Assembly (NCBI GenBank): GCA_000708835.1
Contig: DF237051.1
Span: forward strand, 26,436 to 90,435
Source: Klebsormidium nitens
Taxonomy: Eukaryota > Streptophyta > Klebsormidiophyceae > Klebsormidiales > Klebsormidiaceae
DNA length: 64,000 bases
Direction: 5' to 3'
Part shown: one piece after another, positions 10,975 through 24,616 of the stretch
Layout of the letters: each line of letters starts with the position of its first letter
Numbering within the stretch: position 1 is the stretch's first letter
Position numbers and translations under genes: made by a program
The notes under the pieces: generated by a model
What the model was told of the DNA's origin: nothing
Database searches by the model: none
The model's input: only the letters and a program-made list of their open reading frames with translations

Positions 10975-12265
10975 GACTCTAGCTTATTATTGTTGAGAAC
11001 CTGAAGGTGCTTTTCTTGTCTTTGTTCATGTCGCCGGCTCGGAGACGCGGCCGCGGCACGGCAGCGAAACCGAACCCTTATAGCAAAACCCCGAGTCGGT
11101 TAGCTAGGCGCGCGTTGCAAGAGCGCCCGGTGCGCGCGGCCTTCGAGCGAAGTTGCCAGGACGCCAGTCACTGATACACTGACATGCAAAACCTATCAGT
11201 AGTTGAGAGTAGCTTGGGTCTATATAGGCGCCCCGGCCGAAACGCTAAGCTTTTTCGACCGTCAGGTGCCATCCTTTGAGAAAAGGTTGCTTTCCGACGT
11301 ACGGTGCACATCCAATATATATGAGAAAAGGCAGACTGCGAGATGCATCGAAATGTTTAGTACGTACACCGGGATTTGATGGAGCTGGTCGCTTTTGCAA
11401 TAGTGTACGAAATCGCGACAAAGCCCCATGACGAAATTGGCGATCCTTTCAGGAGTTGCCGCATTCCGTCTGGTAGTGATCGAAAAACTTCATGATCGTT
11501 AATCTCAGAAACCCAGGTCGAATAAATGTGAACTAACAGATCCGAGCAATTCTGTGTATCGAGCTTTTGAAGGGCAAGCGCAATATAATGTTCCAATATA
11601 TTGTTCCAATCATATGCATCATGAGCGCATGGAAAAATCAAAGGCCGGCTGCAGCCTGCCGCGCGCCGAGCTGCATATGGTACTGGCTTGTGCTCGCGGT
11701 GAATCTGATGTACGATTGAAGATCGAAAGTGAATTCAGGCCCGGTGGCTTGTCAAAGAATCATCTGTGTTAGCATGCGGTGCGCTGCATACTAGCGCAAA
11801 TGTTCTAAATTCAGGTTCGAGCAACGCGCGGCTGGTGTGTATCTGCCACTTTCTTCGAGAGATCTTGCATGCGAACGTGCATGCGTCAGACACGTTCATT
11901 TGCATGTAGATAAAATGAAGACCCCGGCCACGAAATTCACGCTGAAAGCGCTCCGATGTCCTACAAGGTATATCAGCTTGTGTGGGCGCAGGGAGGGCTT
12001 GGTATTGGCGTCATCGGTCAAGTTCAACAAGGTCGAATGCACATGGATCTGAGTGACGGATCAATTCGTAAAGACTATCTCTTCGCAGCGGCTCGAAGCA
12101 CGTCTTCAATGGCTGGACTATCAGAGTGGTTGTCAGGATGGAGTTCCCATCTTATTGAACGGTTAGTCCATGTTAGAAATAGACACGAGACGTATGCTCG
12201 AGGAGCATCCTGGAAGTTCGTGGTCAGTCAAAGTTAGCCGTCAGGTTCCGCACGGTCTGAAACAA
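10975..12265. other. Intergenic stretch, upstream of the F-box gene
   Basis: It holds the presumed F-box promoter and the 3' flank of the coiled-coil gene. A GC-rich block lies at about 11035-11160. TATA-like tracts occur at 11219-11226 (TCTATATAG) and 11311-11322 (TCCAATATATAT). No gene or repeat is supported. Confidence 0.35.
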
Positions 12266-15200
12266 CTACTCGTCAATCCTCGGAGTCCTACCGGCTGTCA
12301 GGGTCGCCGTTCCTTGCTGGGCGTCTCGAAGCGGAGGCTTGAAGTGCATCTTTTTTCCATAAGTGAGTTGCGTCTGCAGCTTGGACCCGTTCTTCTGGCG
12401 CCCGGCGACCTTTGACGCGGCCGCGCTCTGCACCCTGCGTGCTTCTGCTGCTTTGGCCTCCACATACGCTTCTGCAACCGGACGGAAAGACCCATGAGAG
12501 GCGAGCTTACGGGGCTGGTGGTGTTCCCGAGTTAGTCAGACGAGAATCGTTAACACAAGAGAAACAATGGACGTTGATTTCGTCTTCTTAGGTCAAATGC
12601 CGTTGCAGCTTGTACGCCCCATTCTCCAAACCGCACTCATCAACATTTGGAGCTGCTTCTGAGAGTCAAAACTTGCTTGGTGTCGCCGAGTTGGAATGGC
12701 AAGTGCGAGCTTTTCCTGGACATCAATCCGCGATCGAGCCTCCCATGAACGCGAGATATTCGATGAAATGGGCAACTTGAAGGCCAAGAAATTACGCTTC
12801 GGCTTTACGGTTTGGAGAAGTTAGGGCTTGTACGGTTGAGATTCAACGCACCTTTTAGCAACTCAGCTCTGGTTATGCCCTTGTTCCAAAAGCTGGACCG
12901 GCGGCCGTCGGCAGAGGAACCTCTCGGGCCTGCGCAATACACCATTCTGATCAGGTTGACAGATTTGTCGTCGTTTTAACGGCTTTTTCTATATCATTAC
13001 CTGAAAACACTTGCAATCGACATGGAAGTGGATCAGGATAAACGGGAAGCCAGGAGCTTAATAATGCAGACTTATTATATGTCCCTTAGTACGATAGCTC
13101 TGGCCAAGTGAACAGGATGAAGATAGGTCGTTTCAACTAGGAGATTGAGTCGGGTGCGGATGCGGTGCGTGTGAGCCTGAGTTCTTGCAGCTTGTTTTTC
13201 ACGTTATTCGATGGTTATTCACTCGGCTACAACTTCCTGAACGCCGCTTTCACATAATGCCAAAACTCGAACACCAAGGTTTTTCCATGGGAGTTTCTAA
13301 CCATATTGTTTCGTTTGGGGTACCTTCTCAGCATCTTGAGGGATGGCTAGAACGATTCGACAAGCCAACCATCTTCAACTTACTGGAAGGACCTCAGAAC
13401 TAATCTTCTGTCACCTGTGATCGGTCGAGGGAGCTAGCTAGATTTCGAACGCACCGGAGAATGCTCCTCAAGCTTAGGCTGACTATCGACTTTTACAATA
13501 TTGGCTGAGCCTTACTAAGCTGTGAGGGGGGACTGCATTTGCAGGCTTTCCGGTGGGAGGTTCTCTATTTGGAGGAAACAGACTGACCTATTGCTCCAAG
13601 CCGGTAGTTGAAGGAGCCCGGCGCGAGATCCATTGACGTGTCCTGCGAGGAAAGTTGGAAGCGATCGCTACTTAGTCGTCGAGGGTCAAATCGTTCGGAG
13701 CCCCCGGATTCAGCGAGATAAAAATATCAGGATATCGTGGCAAGATTACGTCAAGGAGAAACACCTTCTGTTCTCAACATACTCATTATTTTCATATTGC
13801 ACCGAAGGACTGTACTGCATCTACTGCGTCCTTTCGCTCTACCGACGCTCAAGTCGACCTGCCTGTGGCGCATCCCGTACAAAGTGCCGGTCAAAATCGA
13901 AGTCACGAAACGAGACGTCAGCACTACAATTGACGCAAGCTCAACTCCCTCGACGCAAGCTCAACTTTGACCGCTTTTTTGATGTCTTCGATAGGCGCCA
14001 TCTGTTCAAAATGGATAGTCATATAGTTCAGTCAGAATCCGGATGGATCGGTGCCATGGTTAATCAATACCGAAACTCTAAACCCGAAATGACCGAGGCA
14101 ACGCACCCGAATACCTTCCCTGACCCTGCATACCAACCCCATCCGTTCTCGGAGTTCCTCATTACTCTTAGCCCGTATTACTTTCAACCTTTTCTTTTTT
14201 GAAGATGGTCCTTACGATGGGGAAGTGGACTCCGTGCGCGGGGTGCGGCCGCGCGACGCTCTCGGCGGGGTGGGCCGGCTTTCCTAGTGACGTCAGCGCG
14301 GGCGTCAGCACCTCCTTCACCAGCAGCTCGAGCGTCCCCACGACGTCAGCAGGGGTCGTGTCGCCACGTGGCGAGTGGGGCGGGCTGCTCGCGCACCACG
14401 CTGAGTTCCTGCTGCTTGGAAAGGTCTGCATGCGGAAAAAAGCACTGACGTTACCGGGGAAGTGCAGTGACCGCAGGCTGACAAGGGACGAGCACGGGAC
14501 GCATAAGACTACCGTACCGATTTGGGGCGGAATCTTCCTACTCGTTCTTGAAGATGAGATTCAGGTTTGACAAGGTATCGCTTATTCGCGACTTTAAAAA
14601 GCTGTCAGCTTGGTCAGAATTTCCCACAGTAAGTCCGTTCTGTCCACTACCCAGCTGACGTCTCTACCTTCAGAACCGGCCGCTCTCTTTGAATGTTCCT
14701 CTTTCTGACTTCGACTCAAACAATATACCCCCAAACCTCGCAGCCAATGCCAAGTTATTACAGCTTCACCCACTCACCGGTGCGCGCGCTTCTAGCACGT
14801 GTATCAAGCCCTCGAGCCCCGACACCGCGGCCGCGACCTGCGTCTCCAGCTCGGCCCACTTCCGGACGGCCTTCTCGTGCCGCCGGCGCGCCGCGCCCTG
14901 CCGCTGCTCGAGCGCCTCCGTGTCGCGCCCCGCGCGCTCGTCGCGCTCGCTAGGCCGCGCGGGGAGGCACGCCGCCGCATGGAGCTCGGCCTCGAGCGCT
15001 TCCTGCGGCACCGAGGTTTGCTTAGCCTCTGACATGGTCAGGAAAGGTAAATCAATTGAAGGAGGCACGCACGCGTGAAGCGCAACCGTGTAAAACGGTG
15101 GTGACCTTAAGAAAGACGTTTTTTTGTGTCAATGGCGCGGATCCGACGCGGCCGCGGAGATCGCGGACCCTTCTTGCGTTTACAGATTGAAAGGAAGGCC

Positions 15201-18200
15201 GCCCTTTCAGGTGCCAAGCGCCTTGAATCACAGTCTGGTAGAACAGTGTCTTTTGCGCAATCAAAGCTCTCGTCCGTCGTAATCCAAGAATCTGACTCTC
15301 GATAAGTGGAAGACCCTCCAGAAATGACAGAGCGCTCTGATTGAACAGTGTCAAATTGCATCATGAGCTGCCTAAGAGGTGTGTTGTTGACCAAAGAGAA
15401 CACTTGAACGAAGATCAGAGACGAAAGGCGGCAAGGCTGCACGCACCTTTCTAGCCTGCAGACTTTGCTTATGCGCCTCAGCGGCGGTGACTTCCGCCTG
15501 AAGGACCTGCAGTTGGCCGAGCACAAACTCTTATTTCTTGTTGTTTATCAGAAGTTAAGCTTTGAGTTCATGATGGCCTTGCAAATAGCTCCTTGTCAAA
15601 GGCAGGACCCAATCTGCACCATGCTTCCAGCCTTGCTCAGGTTTTTGAGGTCCTCATTTTTACCAGGAACTGTACTTCGAAAGTTGATTGTTTCGACAAG
15701 CGAACGAATGTCGCTTCGTTCTTAGAAAAAGCTTTCCGAAGGTCCGAAAATTGCTTTGCTTCACTTCCAAGACGGTGCGATCGACTGCAAACCCGAGATC
15801 TACTCTTAAGAGACTCATTTAACTTTAGAGAAGGTCTTAAAACTGTTAGAAGGATTTGGATGGCAAACAAACCAGAGCGGCAACTGAAAAGAGCGGTACT
15901 TTCAAAGGCCTCTGGGCACCTCCGAAGAGCGCAAAACCGCCTAAACGCTTTGATGCAACATCAAACACGAATCGTTTCGCGTCGATAGCAATTGGTCGAC
16001 GGTGAAACAAAACAGTGCGGACACGCTTTGTCGCTCCCGCTTTGATTAACGTTAAGTTTAGCCGACACGATGGACCCATTCTTTTATATTCCACGGTCCG
16101 ACGATTCGAACACCCCAAAGAGCCGAGTTACCTGGTGCTTATTCTCGTTGTCCTCGTGCCGCTTCAGCGCCTTGAACAGGTCATGTCCAACCAGACGGCC
16201 GTCTGCGCGTCGGAAAGAGCACGTTGCGTCAGATTTGCTACCAGTTCGCTCCAGCCCACTGTCCCATTTAACGGCTGAAAGTTGCTGTCAGGTCAATCGG
16301 ACGGACAGCTGGCGAAGATAACGTAGAGCGGCGCAGCTCTGGCGGTGTCAGGTCTGACGCAATCCCGCGATCTGAAAGTCTAGAATTGAGATACAGAGTG
16401 GCAATCTTGGTGGACTCTTTTGCGCACGAATGGAAGTTTGGAGCATTGATGCTGAGAACTCGGCTTTTCAGCTCGCTTGGCTCAGGCAAACACCTTATGA
16501 AGCGTAACCGTTTTTCCAACCCTTGATGACATGTCCGTCCGTCTCCGCAAATATTCTCCAGCCCTGTTAAAAATTTGAACGACCTTGGAACCCAAATATC
16601 ATCTAGTCATATCTCGTGACATAAACGAGGTCAAGCGGGTCACCTTTAACAACGGCCTTCGCTATCCGGGGCCCCAGCACTGCGGCGTGCAGCTCCTTCA
16701 AAACGCTCACCACAATCTGCTTTCTCTCCACGGCAGCCGCTTTCTCCTGAAACGTGCAGAAGTACGGAGTGATTTGACCATCTTCATTGTCAAACTCCGA
16801 TTCAGAGTGTTCAACTCCAGCCGCATATGTGGCTCATCCACCATAGGTCTTGAATTCAGCAAAGCTCAAGATCATGCGTCATACAACGGCTTCTCAGAGC
16901 ATTCTAATACAAGGCATTGAAATGAGAGAGTCAGCCTTCAGTACCCCTTCAAACCTGCGAGCATTCAAGCATTGTCGTTCTCCAGGATCGATCCTCGATT
17001 TACAATACGCTATTGAGATTACTGACACAGCCTATTGGCGTCTCTTGTCTGCAGGCACACTCAACAAGTCCGACGAAGCCACTAGTACACCACAAATATC
17101 AGTACGAAACCAAGCTTAGGCCGCTCTCTTGGCTGAGCTCTAATCCTCCACTGAAGTTTGACTCAAAGACTCTATCCAACAAGATCGACCCGTTTACAAA
17201 GAAATAAGTTCTATTATGCAGAAGCAGCCCTCCCTGTTCTGCTTTCCAAGCCTTCTTACGTTGCGCCCCGACTGCGGAGAGAACCAGCTTCAAGCACTTT
17301 ACCTTGAGGCTCATTCCCGTGCGCGCGTTGATCTCCTGAATGACGTTCTCCTTGTGTTTCCGCCGCTCCTCTAGCTTTAGCTGCAAATCTCGAAACGCCG
17401 CGTGTCGCGCTGCTCTCGCCTCTGCGACGCGCGCGCGCGCTTTGGTCAGAGCTTCCATCTGTTTCCTGAAGACGGCGATGCTTGCCTGCAATCACACGGC
17501 ATAGCGTAAGAGATCGTTGAACTATGGCAGATGCTTCTTGAAGAATTCTTGCCAGGATTGATCTAGAAGCGCAGGACGATATCCGAACGACAGACGAGCG
17601 TGTTCCTGACTCCCCCGGAGTACGTCTGCCTCCACGGGCAATGTTTAGGTCCCGCTTCGATAAGCGGACAGCCCGAGCTCAGAACGTCTTTGCAGGGTTC
17701 CAGAAACGGCTAGTGACTTTCAAATTCAGGGCGGCAAATGATCAATCTTGACTTTGCAATTCGCAACTGTGTTCCTCCTAGTCACTACAGATCCGCTGCT
17801 GCTTTGGCCGACGGCGAAAAACCCTGCTGCACAAACGAATCTGGTGTTCATGCAGTCAAAATGTCAGATCCTCACCTTTGCTTTTTCCTCCTCCTCCTGC
17901 TGAATCTGCAGCGAGTGGCTCCGGTCCGCACACTCTATGGACAACCTGCAATCACCCGTCAAGGAAAAGACTGACGCGGCGGTTGGTTTCTTGAGCTTGT
18001 TCGGCCACTTTTCTGAAAGTGATGCCATCCTTCTCAAGACACCTCGAGTAACGATTCTGTAGCCATCCGGCCTTTGATTTCTGTAACGGACGCCAGGCGC
18101 TTCGAGGCGTACTCAGAACCTTGCGTACGTTCACGAACAAGTAGTGTCAATCACATTGTTGGGCGTCCACTGGCGACTGGAGTGCCGGACGAACTGATAA

Positions 18201-20807
18201 CGGAAGGGTTAATATGGTCCACATATTTGTCAATAGATCATGGTAACGTGTCACTTGCTGGTCGCGCTCCTTACCTGCGCAGGAGCTCCTGTTGCTGCTT
18301 CTGTTGGTCGAGAAGCTTTGCCTTCTCCAACTGTCACGTGGACAACGCCAGGGGTGAGACCAGGTGGTGAAATGCACTCACATGAGATAAGGCCCGGATG
18401 ATTGAGGCTCTGTTTCCGAAACAAGGTCGGTTCTTGTGTCAACAGCAAAAGCGAACCAGACTTTATGCGGCATGTGACGTGCACATACTTCCCGCCTCTC
18501 TGCCTTTTCGGTAGTCAAATTGCACGATTGCCAGCGGTAAATCCGCCCGCACGGTTTTGATACTATGTCCGCAAAGTTGACTCGGAATCTTTACTCGACC
18601 GAAGCTCACCACGTATCGCTGTTGACAGTGTATTCGTATCCGTAGCTTGCGCTCTTCATCGTCAGCTAGGGCCTGCAGAAGCGCCATTGCGTTGGTGGAA
18701 AGCATCGGAGCCTCTCTTGCGAATCTCTTTTGCACACTAGACTACAAGGGCCTTTCAGGATACGACTGCATTCTTCATAGGAACTATCATTTTTAATTCG
18801 TCTTTGCAGGTTTGACGGAAAGAGAGGCAACGCCAATATGCAAAAGAGAGTCGAACATACTTTGACGATTCCGGGTCAGAGTACAGCCCTGGGGAACCCT
18901 GTTCTAATCACGAAAACATTCGATTGCCAAGCACGATCAAAGCGAGAGCAACTCGTGCAAAACTGCGCCGAGCAATAAAAGCCACTGGCGGTAGAGAGAG
19001 GCAAATCGTCGACACTACATCACATGGTCATCCTCTTACTATTGTCTGCGCTTGGTTCTGAGATGACTTCAATTTTCAGTAGACCTGACTCACCTGCATC
19101 TTATCTGCGCACACCACCGGGTCTTCGTCGATGGAGAACCCCATGTAAGCTAGGGACGGCCGTGACAAGAAGAGGAGTTGAGAGTCCTCCAGCTCAGGCA
19201 GCCGGTGCGAGCTCCGTTCCTCTGGCGCCTCGCCACCCTCCTGGACAAGCAAGGAAAGATCAATTCGATGATGGAAGTCCTTTTTGGTGTCCGGTTCTTA
19301 ACTACAGCTAGTGGCTGCTCGTTTGGCAAGTTAATTGCCAAGGATGGAAAACAGTCGGTCTTACTTGAAGCCATGTCTGTGTCTGCAACTGATGGCGGTA
19401 ACGTCTGAGCTAACAGCAAAACCAGTGTTCCCAACTAGTGCTGCGTTAAGGAGTGAACACGGTCGAGAATACTCGACCTGGCTTCAGGATAATTGAAAGA
19501 CGAGCAAGCAAACATATTGGCTAGCGCAAGCGGAGGGTCCCACGACCATCGGTATTTTAGTTGAGACTGTGTGTGAGTAAGTTCATGTTCCTTGGCGCCA
19601 TCTGCCTCATCCTTTCCAATTCATTTGTGTCACTGTCCATGTGCTGACCTGCTTTCCAGCACGACATCAAGCTATGAAGCAAGATCCCCAGAACAGGACT
19701 AAGCCGTCTATCATTGTTATTTGAGCTCCGGAGTGCCATCTGCCACAAGTAATGGCCGGCCCTTTTGTTAGACTACTTTTCACCAACAGCAAATGTCAGG
19801 TCTCCAGCTAATAAATGTTGACAAGCAGAGCTGTCGGCAGGTACTTACTTCTCGCAGGTCCCTCAAGACGGCTGAGATGGCTGCCAGGTGGGTCTCCTTA
19901 GAGCGCGACGTATTCTGCGCATTTAGGATGAAGAACATTCATGGAGAACACTTCTGCGATGCTGGAGGTACATGCTCAAAACGCACTGGGGAGCTTATTC
20001 GGAAGCACCCGTCACTCAACAGGGAACTTTATGTCACAAGAAGGTATATCAGACGGAGTCTCATGAAAATTGCATGGAAGACGGCCTAGAACAACGATCT
20101 AGCTGCCATCACTTCAGCTGTCTTGACCCATTATCTGGATGATTGCAACAATTTGTGTCAGCCTGCATCACTGTGTGAACGAAACCACACAATCAAGGAG
20201 ACAACAGAGTGTTCTCTTCTTAAAGCCAGCACTCGTTTAGAACCAGGAGTGGGCAAGCTCTCACTTTCAACTCGTTGTAGCTTTTCTGCAGCGTATCGAC
20301 CGCAATTTCCAGGCTCTCTGCTTCCGCATTCCTGGCACTCGTCTGCGGGTCCTCCCCACATTTCTCCTTCAGGTCATCCTCAAGAGTCCCCCTCAGCGAC
20401 GCGCTCTGCGCCTCATTGCCCCACGCACTCTTGAGCAGGAACTGAACCAGCGGTCCCCTCGCCTCCCGCTTTGGCCGCCAGGTCACTGAGCTCTTCAGAG
20501 CATGCCATTGGCGGTCTCCCCGCTCTGTTAGGGCACCACTCTTGGAGCTATGTGTATGAGCCCCACCCAGAAAACCGACTGTAGGCGGCCGGCTGCTGCG
20601 AGCAGTCCTTGTGTTTCTCTCGGTGAGAGCGCCAGATTTGAAGGATAATTGATCTTGAATGTCTGCGTTGCCTAAGTTCAGACGGGCTGACAATGGGTGC
20701 TTTGGAACAGTTGCCTCGGTGTTGAGTCTTGACTCAGCTCCTGCGGGGGTGCTGCCGTCATGCTGCTTGGCGGACAGCTCAGGAAGGACCAAACGACAGC
20801 TGTCCAT
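12266..20807 (-). CDS. Large multi-exon coiled-coil protein, unidentified
   Basis: Exons in minus-strand order that fit GT-AG borders and phase: 20265-20807, 19849-19914, 19094-19240, 18610-18741, 18275-18330, 17876-17945, 17303-17485, 16644-16746. Probable further exons: about 16139-16261, 15447-15530, 14778-15010, 14214-14424 and a last exon 12266-12471 ending in TAG. The first eight join into one frame. It reads an early Leu-rich helix (ETHLAAISAVLRDLRE), SQLLFLSRPSLAYMGFSIDE, ALLQALADDEERKLRIR, then a long charged coiled coil (EKAKLLDQQKQQQELLRR; RKQMEALTKARARVAEAR; KLEERRKHKENVIQEI) and VERKQIVVSVLKELHAAVLG. No enzyme domain is visible. A cytoskeletal, kinetochore or ciliary scaffold would fit, but I do not recognise the family. 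Exon borders below 16644 are uncertain. Confidence 0.55.
13913..13970 (+). repeat. Short tandem duplication (GACGCAAGCTCAACT)
   Basis: GACGCAAGCTCAACT occurs twice, about 20 bp apart, around 13931-13966, within a presumed intron of the minus-strand coiled-coil gene. It is a local duplication with no evident function. Confidence 0.5.
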
Positions 20808-23800
20808 CCTTTCTGCGGCTCTTGTGCTATGGTGTGTTGCATCCTATTCCTGGGGCATATGTGCTGACACTAAGATGCTGCACAGAGCCTAGTGGCATCG
20901 ATCATAATCTGGTTCTGGCCAATCACCATCTTGTGTGAGCCACGTGTGAGCAAATGCAGGATCTAGTCCATGCTGGATTGTGCTCAACTCTGCACAAATT
21001 ATATCCTGTCTTGATAAACCAAGCAGGACACAACGCAATGCCGAAATAAGTCCTCAGTCATCGAATTTTGTGACTATCTGCCACATTTGGCGATGGCCTG
21101 GTCATCTGCAAGAATGTCCAACCAACGTTTGGATTCAACATCTTCGCAGAAGAGGGCCTCTTCTTCACCAAGCTGATCTTATAATACGGTTCTGCAATCC
21201 TTCCCCACCGTGGCACCCGACAAAGAAGCAACATGGCTTCAAACCTTGTGCTCAGTGCGGCAGGATCAAGCACCAAGGATCGGGAAATCTGAGCGGCAGA
21301 TCCGATCTGACACTTTTCTCCAGGTGAGATTCGACGGATCACTACGTAGTCCAACAAGGTTTCCTGTCTTGCATATGTACGTCCATCCGTTCCACCAGAT
21401 GGTTCTTTGTGCATGCAGCTCAGATTGCAAGCTGAAAAATTCGCCGACTTCAAACATGTGGTTGGCATCTAACCTGGCCGCCTTACCGGAGTTCAACACA
21501 GATTACAAGTCGTCCGATGGTCTCGGGTTCGCTCATCGGACGGTCGATAGATCTCGGGATAAAGTTTGCCTTATTGCAATGTCCGACGAACATGCCGTGT
21601 GGCTGAACATTCACGTCGGCGCTTTGGCACCTACCGGGTCACTACTACAGTTGGTAGCACTGTATTCCTGCAGTACTCGATCATGCATCAGATGCATATT
21701 TAAACCTTTGAGAGCGCCGGAATGACCGGGACCAAAGAACTTTTGCGTTGGAAGCGGGCGAATGGATATTTCTGGCGCCATTACAGCTTGAACAGGCGCT
21801 ATAAGCTGGACAGGAAAGCTGCTTGGGCTGAATTAGGTACTAAGGACGCACGCAGTAGCCAACTCATGGCTCTGGGCGCCCAATGACGCAGGTAGGTGAT
21901 TAGACGGTGATGTAAGAATGGGCAGCTTTGAGCTGCTCCTCCATTCCGCCTGGATTTCAGCTTGTGAATTGGCGAGTCATGGAACGGTACAAGACGTCTG
22001 AACCACCGCGTGACCGTCAACTGTTTTGCAACTCGTCATATTTCAGGCTCATGAGCTCCCGCTCAGCTATTCAGCTGTTCTTTGAAGAGTCCTTTTAGTT
22101 AGGCCACTTCTTCCGTAAGAAGTTTGAGGTGAGTCTCCCCGTGGTCCCTGGAGTTCAGCCCCTCCAGGCCAGCTGATCGATCCCAGGCTCATGAGGCCAA
22201 ATCTACAGGCCGCCGCCGGGGGCAGAGTAACACTACCAGTTGAGAGTGAACTGGATGAGATTGGAAGCAGAAATGAAATCTCCGAAAGATCCCTGACTGA
22301 GGAGAAACGCTAGCCTCTGGTTTTTATGGCTACCAGATCCGAAGCTCGAGTGCTTCTTACAGATTTTGAGCCCGCTTCAACCTGCGGGCAACGTTATGAG
22401 TTGCGTTGAAATATGACGATGGCCCAGTACAGAACAAGAAAAGCAAACGTGTCGACAGACGACTCGGCCTCGGAACCGGATGGCGCATGGACGTCGAAGA
22501 CGCTTGCAGCAAGTCATTGGAAAACTGATTGCAAAGTCGGAGACTCCTGTTTCTGGCACCCTCACGTAAAAACCCTCAATGTTGCAGAAGTGCACCACTC
22601 CATAGACAAGAAGAAAGGAAGCGAGAAAGCAACTCGTTGGTTCAGAACTTTCAATCGTCACGGTGACGTCTGCGACCTCTTCGATACGAGATGATTCCAC
22701 GTACACATGGGCAATTCGACCAACAAGCTTAGAGTTATGCCGGCGCACCTGAGGCAAACAAAAGCTTGCCCTTTGGGCGCTTGAAACACGGGCTTCGAAG
22801 TCGCGGACTGAATTGCAAGTAGTTACGTCACAACAACGAGGCTTTGACGTTTAAGGTGCGAGCAGGCCAGTTGAGTGTGAGGAGGACCTGAGCCTGAAGT
22901 GCCCGAAAAAGGGCCGAGCGAGTGCTTCACATTTCACACTTTCTCGGATAAGAATTTACTCATGTTCAACGGGGCCCACGTTTTTTCATGGTTGGGCCTT
23001 ACTAGCACTTCATTGCAAGAAAGTCTCTCGGTTGTATCAGTGAATATTTTGAGTCAACCGCTTCTTGTCTTCGACTGAGTTCATGTTTTCACGTCAGCAA
23101 AAGTCCTTAGAGTTAGATCATGCAGAGCCCTTTTGAACGCCGCCCTTCTCTAGAAGTGAAGCGGTTTTGATTAGTCAAGTCTATATCGGTGCGCAGTCCA
23201 ATGGGCTGCAAGCTTCGGAAAGTAGATTTCATGCTTTCTGTACAATCGTCGTTGTACAATCGTCGTCCTGTAGGAACAACCTTTCTCATGTGATCAAACC
23301 GCAGAACTATCGCCCGCTGTCAGCTCTTCCCACATCACTCGAACCATCTGATTTAGCGGCTTCGCCTTCTCAAAATGCAGACAACGGCGTCACATGTCTA
23401 CGAACTCCATATTTCCAACGTGGGAAATCTTACGTTGATCCACTCGAAGCCCCGCTCATGCTTTCTTTCCGTGAGGTTTTTGGCAATTGGGTCTTGTCGA
23501 AGACCGTCCTTGTCGTTCAAGAAGTTGACAATTGAGCTGAGACATCAAAAGTGTTTCAAGCAAGCCCATTTCACCAGAATCCGTACATAGGCTTCAGTAG
23601 GAGCGTTTTAGACGTCGGCGTAGCGGCATTCAGCTCATCTGTAGATGATCACTAACGGCCTTGACAGCACACCGTGCATTGTGAATCCGTCCACTTCGGC
23701 CCCACACTGTCAGCTTCGTCGATCAACCAAGTTTTCACTGGCAGAAGTTTCACAAGTTGCGCCGAGAGAAGATCTTGCACGTTTTGAGCTGCCCACTCTT

Positions 23801-24318
23801 AAGAGCCTCTGAGGGTCCCCTCATCTTGGACGTCCAAATTGAATGATGAGATAAAACGTGAGGAAGCCCATTAGATTAGACAACTAAGTGAGTCGAAATC
23901 ACAGAGGGCTTTTACTTTTGATTCGAAAGTCTTGAGATTTATTGGCCGGTTTGCTAGATTGGTTTCAGGATCATAAGCACGAATAGTAACTGGTCGAAGT
24001 CTGTAGTCAACCATGCAATCGGTCCGTCTCTCGTTTCAGGTCGTTCCACCATGAACAAGCGAACGGTCGTGAACCTGTCTGTCTTTGTTCTGGACGACAC
24101 TAGTAGTCATTACCGTATGGCGGCGCGGCCTTTATAATTTCTGACGCTCGCGTGTTCAAACTCAAAAGCGGAGGCTCTTCTGCCGAAAGTGAAGGAGAGC
24201 TGGTAGACGTACCTCAGAAGATCCATCGCAATGTTCTAGTACAAGGACAGTAATATATGACGTACCACAACAGTATTGATCATACATAAAGACATGGGGC
24301 AGGGACGTTGACATGTGG
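20808..24318. other. Long intergenic stretch without a recognised gene
   Basis: About 3.5 kb upstream of the coiled-coil gene. The longest open frames (for example 21210-21725 plus, 22377-22757 minus, 22413-22694 plus) show no family motifs, have overlapping competitors on the other strand and no clear splice structure. It should include the coiled-coil gene promoter. I see nothing else I can support. Confidence 0.4.
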
Positions 24319-24390
24319 ATCAGAGTGGCGCAGCGGAAGCGTGGTGGGCCCATAACCCACAGGTCGAAGGATCGAAATCTTCCTCTGATA
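24319..24390 (+). tRNA. Initiator tRNA-Met (CAU)
   Basis: This 72-nt cloverleaf begins ATCAGAG and ends CTCTGAT plus discriminator A, giving the A1-U72 pair typical of eukaryotic initiator tRNA. The body GTGGCGCAGCGGAAGCGTGG is the plant initiator D-arm region. The anticodon loop CCCATAA carries CAT between TGGG and CCCA stems. The T arm GAAGG-ATCGAAA-TCTTC has the initiator-type ATCGAAA loop instead of TTC, and closes with four Watson-Crick pairs and one G-U. The T stem differs from the usual plant CCAGG/CCTGG stem but keeps pairing. There is no intron. Confidence 0.9.
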
Positions 24391-24443
24391 AGTTGTTGTG
24401 AGCATCCCAGGCACTCTTTTTGCATTACTATCTTTTCATCCTA

Positions 24444-24541
24444 GGTGACGTCACCAATATTTTGCCTGTGACTTGCCGCTGCTGCACGGTCATTGAAGCT
24501 ACCGCACTTTACTGGAGTGGTCATGTAACGGTGACGTCACC
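24444..24541. promoter_or_regulatory. Pair of identical GGTGACGTCACC palindromes
   Basis: The 12-bp perfect palindrome GGTGACGTCACC occurs at 24444-24455 and again at 24530-24541, 86 bp apart. It contains TGACGTCA, the CRE/TGA-type bZIP recognition core. They sit between the initiator tRNA and a tRNA-like repeat. A regulatory role is an inference; they could instead be part of a repeat. Confidence 0.4.
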
Positions 24542-24616
24542 AGCAACGTTTCACAAATGTGACGATCCTAACGTAAGTTTGGCTTGTTTATACTTTAGAA
24601 AGCAGTGTCTCCTAGC

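Noticed and set aside
21210-21725. 171-codon plus-strand ORF
   Set aside because: No family resemblance, overlaps a minus ORF of 136 codons, no splice or start context. Not enough to call a gene.
22413-22694. 93-codon ORF beginning MTMAQYRTRKANVSTDD
   Set aside because: It could be a small protein, but has no recognisable domain and an equally long antisense frame.
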